From Saccharopolyspora dendranthemae (GTDB taxonomy: Bacteria; Actinomycetota; Actinomycetes; Mycobacteriales; Pseudonocardiaceae), in contig NZ_VIWX01000005.1 of the NCBI RefSeq assembly GCF_007829955.1, positions 62,001-126,000 of the forward strand: a stretch of 64,000 bases of DNA, written 5' to 3'. Positions 16,528 through 24,311 of this stretch are shown here, one piece after another. Position 1 is the first letter of the stretch, and the number at the start of each line of letters is the position of its first letter. Both the position numbers and the translations under genes were made by a program. Below the pieces are notes generated by a model. It saw nothing but the letters and a program-made list of their open reading frames with translations. It was not told the DNA's origin and did not search any database.

Positions 16528-17454
16528 TCAGGCCGTGCCGAGGGTTTCGGTGTCCTGGGGTTCTTCCGCGTCCCGCTGCTGGGGCAGGGCTGACGCGGGG
16601 GCGGTGTCGGTGAGCTCGGCGGCTCGGCGTTCGGTGTCGGTGAGCTCCGGAGCTTCTGCGGGTTCGGGCTCTTCCGGTTCCGCCGCCGAGCTCTCGCCCT
16701 GCGGTTGCTGGATGGCGTCCACGAACCGCAGCAGCTCCACCGGGAACGGCAGCACCAGGGTCGAGTTCTTCTCGGCGGCGACCTCCACGACGGTCTCCAG
16801 CAGGCGCAGCTGCAGCGCGGTCGGGGTGTCGGACATGACCCGCGCGGCATCCGAAAGCCTGCGGGACGCCTGGAACTCGCCGTCCGCCGAGATCACCCGC
16901 GACCGGCGTTCGCGTTCGGCCTCGGCCTGGCGGGCGATCGAGCGCTTCATCGACTCCGGAAGCGAGACGTCCTTGATCTCCACCCGGTCGATGTGCACGC
17001 CCCAGCCCAGCGCCGGGCTGTCGATCATCAGCTCCAGGCCCTGGTTGAGCTGCTCGCGGTTGGACAGCAGGTCGTCGAGATCGCTCTTGCCGATGATCGA
17101 GCGCAGCGAGGTCTGGGCGACCTGACCGATCGCGAACAGGTAGTCCTCGACGTTGACCACGGCCCTGGCCGCGTCCTCGACCCGGAAGTACACCACCGCG
17201 TCGACCCGGACCGTGACGTTGTCGCGGGTGATGCCCTCCTGCGCGGGCACCGGCATCGTCACGATCTGCATGTTGACCTTCTGCAGCCGGTCCACCGCGG
17301 GAACGATCGCGGTGATGCCCGGTCCGCGGGTGCGCTCCTGCAGGCGGCCGAAGCGGAGGACCACGCCGCGCTCGTACTGCTTGACGACCTTGATGCTCGA
17401 AGCGGCGCAGATGACACCGACCACGAGGATGGCGATGAGGAGTTCGATGAGCAT
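16528..17454 (-). CDS. SPFH/band 7 membrane protein (slipin)
   Basis: A 308-residue stomatin-like protein. An N-terminal membrane hairpin (LLIAILVVGVICAASS) is followed by a complete SPFH domain (VVKQYERGVVLRFGRL ... GPGITAIVPAVDRLQKV ... RDNVTVRVDAVVYFRV) and a helical region. The last 70 residues are acidic and low in complexity. Such proteins form oligomeric scaffolds in ordered membrane areas. No NfeD partner gene lies beside it, which slipins often have. It is divergent from the LOG-family gene. Confidence 0.9.
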   Translation of the reverse strand: MLIELLIAILVVGVICAASSIKVVKQYERGVVLRFGRLQERTRGPGITAIVPAVDRLQKVNMQIVTMPVPAQEGITRDNVTVRVDAVVYFRVEDAARAVVNVEDYLFAIGQVAQTSLRSIIGKSDLDDLLSNREQLNQGLELMIDSPALGWGVHIDRVEIKDVSLPESMKRSIARQAEAERERRSRVISADGEFQASRRLSDAARVMSDTPTALQLRLLETVVEVAAEKNSTLVLPFPVELLRFVDAIQQPQGESSAAEPEEPEPAEAPELTDTERRAAELTDTAPASALPQQRDAEEPQDTETLGTA

Positions 17455-17674
17455 GACCGGCTCCCGGGCTCGCTGAGGAACGGCCCGACGGCGCTGAGCG
17501 CCTGCGTAGATCGCGGAGCAGATCTGCGTGTCGCGCCCGGCTCGCGTCGCCGGCGCCGCTAGATCTTTTCTTTCGATCGTACGCCGCGCGACAGCCCTGT
17601 GAATCCCCCGTGAACAGGCATTTCACCCCGTCTGCGCAGCGGCGGGGCGGCTCGGGGAACGATCGGCGCGTGCG

Positions 17675-17680
17675 TAGGCT
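17675..17680 (+). promoter_or_regulatory. -10 element for the first LOG gene
   Basis: TAGGCT lies six bases upstream of the ATG at 17687, in the 230-bp divergent gap. It fits a leaderless transcript. Confidence 0.4.
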
Positions 17681-17686
17681 CGTCCC

Positions 17687-18472
17687 ATGACAGTCGATGG
17701 CCAGTGGGGTGAACCCAACGGTGCGGAGCGTCCGCACGAGAAGCAACGCGGCCCGGTGGTGCTGCGCCGCTCGCGCCTGAGCGAGCCGACGACCACCGAC
17801 CAGCGCCTGCTGGACTCCAGAGGACCGTCGGATTGGGTGCACACCGACCCGTGGCGGGTGCTGCGCATCCAAGCCGAGTTCGTCGAGGGCTTCGGCGCCC
17901 TGGCCGAGGTCCCGCGCGCGGTCACCGTCTTCGGGTCCGCGCGCACCCCGCGCGATCACCCCGAGTACGCCACCGGCGTGGAGCTGGGCAAGGCGCTCGC
18001 GGGGATCGGGTGCGCTTCGATCACCGGCGGCGGTCCCGGCACGATGGAGGCGGTCAACCGCGGTGCCTCCGAGGCCGGCGGGCTGTCGATCGGACTGGGC
18101 ATCGAGCTGCCCTTCGAACAGGGCCTGAACCCGTGGGTGGACCTGGGCGTCAACTTCCGCTACTTCTTCGTCCGCAAGACGATGTTCATGAAGTACGCGC
18201 AGGCGTTCATCTGCCTGCCCGGCGGTTTCGGCACCATGGACGAGCTCTTCGAGGCGCTGACCCTGGTGCAGACCAAGAAGGTCACCAAGTTCCCGGTGGT
18301 GCTCTTCGGCTCGGACTACTGGCAGGGTCTCTACGACTGGATCCGCGATCACATGCTCGAAGGCGGCAAGATCGGCGAGAAGGACATGGAGCTGCTGCAC
18401 GTCACCGACGATGTCGACGACGCGGTGTCGATCGTGCAGGAGGCCTACGAGGCGTGGGAGGCAGCGCATTGA
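17687..18472 (+). CDS. LOG family protein (TIGR00730), long form
   Basis: A 261-residue Rossmann-fold protein of the lysine-decarboxylase-like/LOG group, many of which release free cytokinins from their ribotides or act as nucleotide phosphoribohydrolases. The two signature motifs GGGPGTME (about 114) and PGGFGTMDE (about 180) are intact. An extra N-terminal 70 residues, including WRVLRIQAEFVEGF, mark the long actinobacterial form. Its stop overlaps the TTG start of a second, shorter LOG gene, so both come from one mRNA. The substrate is unknown. Confidence 0.92.
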   Translation: MTVDGQWGEPNGAERPHEKQRGPVVLRRSRLSEPTTTDQRLLDSRGPSDWVHTDPWRVLRIQAEFVEGFGALAEVPRAVTVFGSARTPRDHPEYATGVELGKALAGIGCASITGGGPGTMEAVNRGASEAGGLSIGLGIELPFEQGLNPWVDLGVNFRYFFVRKTMFMKYAQAFICLPGGFGTMDELFEALTLVQTKKVTKFPVVLFGSDYWQGLYDWIRDHMLEGGKIGEKDMELLHVTDDVDDAVSIVQEAYEAWEAAH

Positions 18473-19020
18473 GCACCCCGTCGGCGGACGTGTCGGTCTG
18501 CGTCTACTGCGCGTCAGGACCGGTGTCGCAGCACTACCTGGACCTGGCCGCCGAGGTGGGTCGCAAGATCGCCAAGCGCGGCTGGACGCTGGTCTCCGGC
18601 GGGGGCAAGGTCTCGATGATGGGCGAGATCGCCCGCGCGGCCCGTGCCGACGGCGGCCGGACCATCGGCGTCATCCCGCGCGCGCTGGTCGACCTCGAGG
18701 TCGGTGATACCGACTCGGACGAGCTGCTGGTCGTGGACACGATGCGCGAGCGCAAGGGGTTGATGGACGCCCACGCGAACGCGTTCCTGACGCTGCCCGG
18801 CGGCATCGGCACCTGCGAGGAGCTCTTCGAGATCTGGACCGCCCGCTACCTGGGCATGCACAGCAAGCCCGTGGTGCTGCTGGACCCGGACGGGCACTTC
18901 ACGGGCCTGCTGGACTGGCTCACCAGCCTGGTCGAGACCGGGTTCGCCTCGCAGCGCTCGCTGGACCTGCTCACGGTGACCTCGGACGTCGACGAGGCGC
19001 TGGACGCGCTGGCCGGCTGA
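18469..19020 (+). CDS. LOG family protein (Rv1205-like)
   Basis: A 183-residue LOG-type enzyme. It starts at a TTG that overlaps the previous stop (TTGA) with GGGAGG seven bases upstream; a GTG seven codons on is the alternative. The phosphate loop is SGGGKVSMMG, with Ser where many LOG proteins have Gly, and the catalytic motif PGGIGTCEE is intact. The closest known relative by motif and position is Rv1205, the M. tuberculosis cytokinin-producing LOG protein. The tandem pair of long and short forms suggests related but distinct nucleotide substrates. Confidence 0.92.
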   Translation: MSTPSADVSVCVYCASGPVSQHYLDLAAEVGRKIAKRGWTLVSGGGKVSMMGEIARAARADGGRTIGVIPRALVDLEVGDTDSDELLVVDTMRERKGLMDAHANAFLTLPGGIGTCEELFEIWTARYLGMHSKPVVLLDPDGHFTGLLDWLTSLVETGFASQRSLDLLTVTSDVDEALDALAG

Positions 19021-19045
19021 CCGCGGCGTCGACTCGGGCGAGGTC

Positions 19046-19501
19046 TCAGGCGACGCCGACCGCCGTGCGGATCAGGTGGGTGAGCGCGGGGATCGGGATG
19101 TCCGAGCGGACCTCGCGCAGGATCGGGGCGAGACGGATCCAGAACGACTGCACCCGCGGTGCGCTGGGCCGTTCGGTGGCGAGCTCGTCGACCAGCTCGT
19201 CGAGCCGCCACTTCGCCTCGTTCAGGTCGAGGCTCGGTTCGGGGTGCTGGTCGAGGACGTCGACCATCGAGTTCAGGTAGACGCGGACCTGGTCGAGCGC
19301 GGCGAGCCTGGTGGCGCTCTCGGAGTTGTCCCGGGGCTTCGGTGCCGTCTTGTCGAGCAGGTCGGCACCGTTGGTCGGGTCGGCTTCGCGGTCGGGCACG
19401 ATGTCGGCTCCTGATCGGATCTGCCGGTGGAGATCGAGTCTCCGCTCTCGCTCTCCGAGTGTGCTCGGATCAGCCGATCGGGAGCGTCCGTTCGGTGTCA
19501 C
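19046..19501 (-). CDS. Uncharacterised 151-aa protein
   Basis: A soluble, helical product that I do not recognise. Its conserved-looking part is the C-terminal 80 residues, DLNEAKWRLDELVDELA followed by FWIRLAPILREVRSDIP, while the first 70 are polar and disordered in character. The start is uncertain: several in-frame GTG/ATG codons lie between 19390 and 19501. Third-position GC is neighbour-like on this strand. It converges with the LOG pair. Confidence 0.5.
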   Translation of the reverse strand: MTPNGRSRSADPSTLGERERRLDLHRQIRSGADIVPDREADPTNGADLLDKTAPKPRDNSESATRLAALDQVRVYLNSMVDVLDQHPEPSLDLNEAKWRLDELVDELATERPSAPRVQSFWIRLAPILREVRSDIPIPALTHLIRTAVGVA

Positions 19502-19612
19502 ACCACCCGAACGGCCGACTCAAGTTGCTGTGATTCACATCATGCTGGTCCGGATCGGGAAAGGACCTTGGTCCTCTTGTGCGGAGGCGGTGACAGTGCC
19601 CGCAAATACCCG

Positions 19613-19618
19613 TAGAGT
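19613..19618 (+). promoter_or_regulatory. -10 element for padR-like gene
   Basis: TAGAGT lies eight bases before the GTG at 19627, where no ribosome site is seen. It is consistent with a leaderless transcript. Confidence 0.4.
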
Positions 19619-19626
19619 CACTACCT

Positions 19627-19956
19627 GTGAAGGCTGATGCGCTCCGCGGCCACTTGGACGCCCTGCTCCTGGCCACCCTCGACGGCAAGGCGTTGCACGG
19701 TTACGCCATCATCGAGGCCTTGCAGGAACGCAGTGGTGGCGCCCTGGACCTGCCCACCGGCACGGTCTACCCGGCGCTGCGCAGACTCGAGCGGGCCGGA
19801 TTCGTGCAGAGCTCCTGGAGCACCGTTGGCGGTCGCCAGCGACGCACGTACCGGCTCACCCAGGCGGGATCCCAAACCCTCCAGGCGGAACGCCGCGCCT
19901 GGCGCGAATTCACCCACGCCATCGAAGGCGTGCTGACAGCACCTGCCAAGACCTAG
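19627..19956 (+). CDS. PadR family transcriptional regulator
   Basis: A 109-residue winged-helix regulator. The recognition region LHGYAIIEALQERSGGALDLPTGTVYPALRRLERAGFV and the wing GGRQRRTYRLTQAG are classical for the short PadR type, which dimerises through its C-terminal helix. PadR proteins usually repress a neighbouring efflux or membrane gene in response to a small molecule. No such partner is adjacent here; the next gene encodes a small DivIVA-like membrane protein. Confidence 0.9.
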   Translation: MKADALRGHLDALLLATLDGKALHGYAIIEALQERSGGALDLPTGTVYPALRRLERAGFVQSSWSTVGGRQRRTYRLTQAGSQTLQAERRAWREFTHAIEGVLTAPAKT

Positions 19957-20061
19957 CCGCTGTTCCAGCTGCGGGACTCGGCCGGCACCGCCACGCGAAC
20001 CGACGCTGGAACAACGCCAGTGCTTCGACGGGCGGTCGGTGGGGCGTGCCACGATTGACCC

Positions 20062-20418
20062 GTGGCTAGTGCGCTCATCTACCTGTTCGTGGTGCTCGCG
20101 GTCGCGGCTGCGGTGTACCTGCTGGCTTCGCTGGTCTTCGGGCGTGGCGAGCAGCTCGCACCGCTGCCGCCCGGCTCCACGCCCACCCGGCTGCCCTCCC
20201 TCGACGTCGAGGGCTCCGACGTGCGCGCGCTCCGGTTCCAGCAGGTCGTGCGCGGGTACAAGGTCACCGAGGTCGACTGGGTGCTGGACCGCTTGGCGGG
20301 AGAGCTCGACGACCTGCACGGCCGGATCGCGGTCCTGGAGCGCCAGCTCGACGCCGCCGGTCAGGAGCTGGACAAGGCGCGCAGCGCGGCGAACGAGGGC
20401 GGTGCCGAGGATGAGTGA
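20062..20418 (+). CDS. DivIVA-domain membrane protein
   Basis: A 118-residue protein with one N-terminal membrane helix (ALIYLFVVLAVAAAVYLLASLVF) followed by a DivIVA-type motif, VRALRFQQVVRGYKVTEVDWVLDRLAGEL, and a short coiled coil. The motif FxxxxRGYxxxEVD is typical of actinobacterial DivIVA-domain proteins. It overlaps tag by eight bases. A similar small protein precedes tag in mycobacteria (Rv1209-Rv1210). A role in cell-pole or septum organisation is possible but unproven. Confidence 0.85.
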   Translation: MASALIYLFVVLAVAAAVYLLASLVFGRGEQLAPLPPGSTPTRLPSLDVEGSDVRALRFQQVVRGYKVTEVDWVLDRLAGELDDLHGRIAVLERQLDAAGQELDKARSAANEGGAEDE

Positions 20419-20989
20419 CGGTGCCGCCGTGGTCGGCGAGGACGGCCGGTCGCGCTGCCCGTGGGGCGCAGGTCAGCCGGACTACGTCGCCTACCACGAC
20501 CAGGAGTGGGGCGTGCCGCTGCGCGGCGTCCCGGAGCTCTACGAGCGGATCACCCTGGAGTCGTTCCAGTCCGGTCTGTCGTGGCTGACGATCCTGCGCA
20601 AGCGCCCCGCGTTCCGGGAGGCGTTCGCCGGTTTCGACCCGGAAGCGGTGGCCCGCTTCGGCGAGGACGACCGGCAACGGCTGCTCGGCGACGCCGCCAT
20701 CGTCCGCAACCGGGCCAAGATCGATGCCGCGATCACCAACGCCAGGGCGGTACTGGAGCTCGACCGCCCGCTCGACGACCTCCTCTGGTCCTTCGCCCCG
20801 CCGGAGCGCGCGGAGTCCGAGCGCCCGGTCGGGCTCGGCGACGTCCCGGCGATCACCGACGAGTCCGCAGCCATGGCCAAGGAGCTCAAGCACCGCGGCT
20901 TCGTCTTCGTCGGTCCCACCACCTGCTACGCGCTCATGCAGGCCACCGGCATGGTCGACGACCACCTCAGGGACTGCTGGCGAGCCTGA
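20411..20989 (+). CDS. tag: DNA-3-methyladenine glycosylase I
   Basis: A 192-residue base-excision repair enzyme that removes 3-methyladenine. The N-terminal CPWG (16-19) and YHDQEWGVP (28-36) carry the zinc ligand and the catalytic pocket. ESFQSGLSWLTILRKR and the C-terminal FVFVGPTTCYALMQATGMVDDH complete the Tag signature. The start is the ATG at 20411, inside the end of the DivIVA-like gene, so the two are co-translated. A GC-rich hairpin follows the stop. Confidence 0.96.
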   Translation: MSDGAAVVGEDGRSRCPWGAGQPDYVAYHDQEWGVPLRGVPELYERITLESFQSGLSWLTILRKRPAFREAFAGFDPEAVARFGEDDRQRLLGDAAIVRNRAKIDAAITNARAVLELDRPLDDLLWSFAPPERAESERPVGLGDVPAITDESAAMAKELKHRGFVFVGPTTCYALMQATGMVDDHLRDCWRA

Positions 20990-20999
20990 CCGGGCCGGC

Positions 21000-21020
21000 G
21001 CCGGCGGATGAGCCGCCGGC
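21000..21020. terminator. Hairpin between tag and enoyl-CoA hydratase
   Basis: GCCGGCGG and CCGCCGGC form an eight-pair stem around ATGAG between two convergent stop codons. It could serve both directions. Confidence 0.6.
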
Positions 21021-21035
21021 ACCTGAGCCGGGAGA

Positions 21036-21818
21036 TCAGCGGCCGGTGAAGCGAGGTGTCCGCTTCTCGACGAAGGAGGCGACCGCCTCCTTGTGGTCGG
21101 CGGTGAGACCGGCCTCGTTCTGGGCGCCCGCCTCGACCGCGAGCGCTTCGTCGAGGGCTTCCGCCGAGGCGGCCTGGACGGCCTCCTTGATCCGCGCGTA
21201 GGCGAAGGTCGGGCCGACGGCCATCCGGGTCGCCAGCTCCATCGCGACGGTCAGCGCGTCGTCGACGACCTGGTTGACCATGCCGATGCGCAGCGCCTCG
21301 TCGGCGTGCACCGGCTGCGCCAGCAGCAGCATCTCCATCGCCCGGCCGTAGCCGATCAGCCGCGGCAGCGTCCAGGACGCGCCGGAATCGGTCGACAGCC
21401 CCACGTTGGCGAAAGCCATCAGGAACTTCGAGCCCGTCGCGGAGATCCGCAGGTCGCTGGCGTAGGCCAGCGAGGCGCCCGCGCCCGCGGCGGTGCCGTT
21501 CACCGCGGCGATCACCGGCTTCGGCATGGTCGCCAGAGCCTTGGTGATCGGGTTGTAGTGCTCCTCGACGGTCCGCAGCGGGCTCGGATCGCCGCTGGCG
21601 AGGAGTTCGATGTGCTCCTTGAGGTCCTGGCCCGCGCAGAACGCCTTGCCCGCGCCGGTGATCACCAGCGCGCGCACCGAGTCGTCCGCCGCAGCCTCGC
21701 GCAGGGCCGCCAGCAGCGCCTCCTTGAGCTCGATGTTGAGCGAGTTGAACGACTCAGGGCGGTTCAACGTGAGCAGCCGCACACCCGCGGTGTCCTCGGT
21801 CAGCAGTACGTCGGTCAC
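21036..21818 (-). CDS. Enoyl-CoA hydratase/isomerase family protein
   Basis: A 260-residue crotonase-fold enzyme. The oxyanion-hole segments are ITGAGKAFCAGQDL (about 53-66) and AAVNGTAAGAGASLAYASDLRI (about 104-125). The DSGASWTLPRLIGYGRAMEMLL region resembles the PaaG-type isomerases, which isomerise epoxidised phenylacetyl-CoA, although ordinary hydratase activity is equally possible. The GTG start at 21818 has AAGGAG upstream. No other paa or beta-oxidation gene is adjacent, so the pathway is open. Confidence 0.9.
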   Translation of the reverse strand: MTDVLLTEDTAGVRLLTLNRPESFNSLNIELKEALLAALREAAADDSVRALVITGAGKAFCAGQDLKEHIELLASGDPSPLRTVEEHYNPITKALATMPKPVIAAVNGTAAGAGASLAYASDLRISATGSKFLMAFANVGLSTDSGASWTLPRLIGYGRAMEMLLLAQPVHADEALRIGMVNQVVDDALTVAMELATRMAVGPTFAYARIKEAVQAASAEALDEALAVEAGAQNEAGLTADHKEAVASFVEKRTPRFTGR

Positions 21819-22192
21819 TCCAAGCTCCTTGCCTTGACGTCCGTTGTGGCGGGTCGCGCGAGCACTTCCACTGTGGACCGCGCGGCCGGCGCGCCGTCCC
21901 GAGTAGACGGTGTCCCCGCTGGTCGCCGGGATGGCCGCCGCGAGATCAGTGACACGCCGGAGCGAAACGACTCCTCACGGTGATCGCGAGAAGCTCCCGC
22001 GACGTGCCGAATGGCGCCGAAACACCCCACACGAACGGTGAGTCTGCCAGTCGTCGGCGATATTCGACCAGCGCACGGGCGACACGAGTTGATCGGTTCG
22101 GTTTCGTCCACGCCTCGAGATAGGGGAGAATGGGGCGGACCCGGACTGGTTGTGGCGACCAGCGGGGGAAGATTTCACGGAGGGAGCACGCT
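21819..22192. other. Intergenic stretch without recognised feature
   Basis: These 374 bases separate divergent echA-like and DUF3117 genes. I find no convincing gene, hairpin or repeat. The DUF3117 promoter must lie here but no clear -35/-10 pair stands out. Confidence 0.5.
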
Positions 22193-22360
22193 ATGGCGGC
22201 CATGAAGCCCCGGACCGGTGACGGTCCCCTCGAGGTGACTAAGGAGGGACGCGGCATCGTGATGCGCGTTCCGCTCGAGGGTGGTGGGCGGCTCGTCGTC
22301 GAGATGTCGGTCGAGGAGGCCAAGAATCTGGGCGACGCCCTGGAGTCGGCCACTGGCTGA
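22193..22360 (+). CDS. DUF3117 small protein (Rv1211-like)
   Basis: A 55-residue protein, MAAMKPRTGDGPLEVTKEG onward, of the DUF3117 family, conserved throughout actinobacteria. A short beta-rich segment, RGIVMRVPLEGGGRLVVEM, is followed by the helix SVEEAKNLGDALESA. The ATG at 22193 follows GGAGGG. The function is unknown. In mycobacteria it also follows tag (Rv1210-Rv1211). Confidence 0.93.
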   Translation: MAAMKPRTGDGPLEVTKEGRGIVMRVPLEGGGRLVVEMSVEEAKNLGDALESATG

Positions 22361-22560
22361 GGCCGCCGAGCGGCCCGGGACGCGCTGCCGGCCGAACGCG
22401 GTCACGGCGCCTCCCGGCCTAGGCGACAACTGAACGATCAAGTCGACGTGGAGCGGCGAGAACTCGCCGCTGCCGGGCCCCGGTGCTCAGCGTGGTACCG
22501 GGGTCTCTCGTCGGCGCCAGCTCGAGCTCGCACGGCCGGTCCGTGCAGGAAGGTCTTCTC

Positions 22561-24138
22561 GTGTCCGGTTCCTCCGTGTTCCGTTCCGCCCAGCCCGCCC
22601 GCGGGGTGGAGCCAGAACTGCCCGTGATCCCGACCGCACTGGTCGAAGTGGACGTCGTGCAGCGGTGGCGGGACGGAGTGCCGGGCGCGACGGCGGTCTT
22701 CGAGGGCGAAGCCGGCCCGGACCTGGCCGCTGCGGCCGAACAGTTCTCTGTGGACGCCGACGTGCTCACCGCGATCGGCGCTTCCGCGTCGGCCGGGGAC
22801 GCCAAGGCGTTCCCGCTGCGCTCCGGCGCCATCGGCTGGGCCATCGGCGTGGGCTCGGGCGAGCCGGAGAAGTGGCGTGCCGCTGGTGCGGCGCTGGCGC
22901 GCTCGGTGCGCGACCGGCTGTCCGCGGCCGCCGACGGCGAATCCGAACCCGGCGACCTCGGTGACGCGTCGGACGCCGACTACCTGCAGGTCCGGTTGCC
23001 CGAGGACGCCGGTGACGAGCTCGTCGGCGAGCTCACCCTGGGGCTCGCGCTCGGCGGCTACCGGTTCAAGGTGACCGGCGAGCCGGCTCCGCCGCGACTG
23101 CGCAAGGTCCTGCTGGTCGCCCCGGAGAACGCCGACGTCACCGCGCTGCGCGAGTCCGTTCGCCGCGCGCGCGAGCTGGCCACGGCCACCGCGCTGGCCC
23201 GCGACCTGGCCAACGCTCCCTCCAACGTCAAGGACCCGGCCTGGTTGACCGGGCTGGCCGCCGAGCTCGCCGGGCCGGTCCCGAACCTCACCGCGACCGT
23301 GCGGGACGAGAAGTGGCTGGCCGACAACGGCTTCGGCGGCATCCTCGCGGTCGGCGGCGGTTCGTCCCGGCCGCCGCGGCTGCTGCAGCTCGATCACCGG
23401 CCGGCGGACGCCACGGGACCGCACCTGGTGCTGGTCGGCAAGGGCATCACCTTCGACACCGGTGGCATCTCGCTCAAGCCCGCCGACGGCATGCACCTGA
23501 TGCGCACCGACATGTCGGGCGGCGCGGCGGTCATCGGCGCGTTGCTGACGATCGCCCGGCTCGGCCTGCCGATCAAGGTGACGGGCCTGGTGCCCGCCGC
23601 CGAGAACCACGTCTCCGGCACCGCCTACCGGCCCGGCGACGTCGTGCGGCACTACGGCGGGAAGACGACCGAGGTCGGCAACACCGACGCCGAAGGCCGG
23701 ATGGTGCTGGCCGACGCGATGGCCTACGCCGTCGACAAGCTCCAGCCCGATCTGCTGGTGGACGTCGCGACGCTGACCGGCGCGATGAAGGTCGCGCTCG
23801 GGCTGCGCACCGGCGGCCTGCTGGCCAACGACGACGAGCTGGCCGAGCGGGTAGCCGACGCCGGTGCCCGGGTCGGTGAGACCTGGTGGCGGATGCCGCT
23901 GCTGGAGGACCACGCCGACGCCGTCGAGGGCTCGCTCTCCGACGTCAAGCAGACCCCTGCGGGTCCCGGCGGGGTCACCGCCGCGCTGTTCCTGCGCGAG
24001 TTCACCGGTGGCGTCCGCTGGGCGCACCTGGACATCGCCGGTCCGGCGCGGGCGGACAAGGACTACTCCGAGGTGACCGTGGGCGGTACCGGCTTCGCCG
24101 CGCGCACCCTCGCGGAGCTCGCCGCTTCGCTGGCCTGA
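22561..24138 (+). CDS. pepA: Leucyl aminopeptidase (M17)
   Basis: A 525-residue hexameric metallo-aminopeptidase of peptide turnover. The catalytic domain shows VGKGITFDTGGISLKP, MRTDMSGGAAV and the signature NTDAEGRM beginning at residue 374; together these hold the two metal ions and the catalytic lysine and arginine. The N-terminal domain covers roughly residues 1-190. I start at the GTG at 22561, with GGAAGG seven bases before; the frame is open further upstream. A perfect family C palindrome follows the stop. Confidence 0.95.
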   Translation: MSGSSVFRSAQPARGVEPELPVIPTALVEVDVVQRWRDGVPGATAVFEGEAGPDLAAAAEQFSVDADVLTAIGASASAGDAKAFPLRSGAIGWAIGVGSGEPEKWRAAGAALARSVRDRLSAAADGESEPGDLGDASDADYLQVRLPEDAGDELVGELTLGLALGGYRFKVTGEPAPPRLRKVLLVAPENADVTALRESVRRARELATATALARDLANAPSNVKDPAWLTGLAAELAGPVPNLTATVRDEKWLADNGFGGILAVGGGSSRPPRLLQLDHRPADATGPHLVLVGKGITFDTGGISLKPADGMHLMRTDMSGGAAVIGALLTIARLGLPIKVTGLVPAAENHVSGTAYRPGDVVRHYGGKTTEVGNTDAEGRMVLADAMAYAVDKLQPDLLVDVATLTGAMKVALGLRTGGLLANDDELAERVADAGARVGETWWRMPLLEDHADAVEGSLSDVKQTPAGPGGVTAALFLREFTGGVRWAHLDIAGPARADKDYSEVTVGGTGFAARTLAELAASLA

Positions 24139-24170
24139 AGACGTCCGCTGCGGTTTTCCCGCTCGGTGTG

Positions 24171-24208
24171 GGTGGTGGGGAAGTTTTCATGAAAACTTCC
24201 CCACCACC
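24171..24208. repeat. Family C TCATGA-centred palindrome, copy C2
   Basis: The 38 bases are a perfect palindrome: GGTGGTGGGGAAGTTTTCAT followed by its exact reverse complement. It lies 32 bp after pepA and upstream of an MFS gene on the same strand. Confidence 0.9.
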
Positions 24209-24295
24209 ACAACGTCGCAGGGCCGACGCACTCAGCGTGAGTCGTGCGCCACCCGTGATGACCCGCACGCTCGCGAGCGCCGGTGATCGGGGGGT

Positions 24296-24310
24296 GTTTA
24301 ACGTCTAAAC
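24296..24310. promoter_or_regulatory. Inverted repeat before the MFS gene
   Basis: GTTTA-ACGTC-TAAAC ends two bases before the MFS start codon. It is AT-rich against the local background. It could be a repressor operator or contain the promoter's -10 region (TTTAAC). Confidence 0.45.
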
Positions 24311-24311
24311 C

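Noticed and set aside
16217..18469. 750-codon minus-strand frame over dapE, slipin and LOG genes
   Set aside because: It spans several real genes on both strands and has no recognisable domain.
22438..24027. 529-codon minus-strand frame over pepA
   Set aside because: Antisense shadow; no start signal and no domain.
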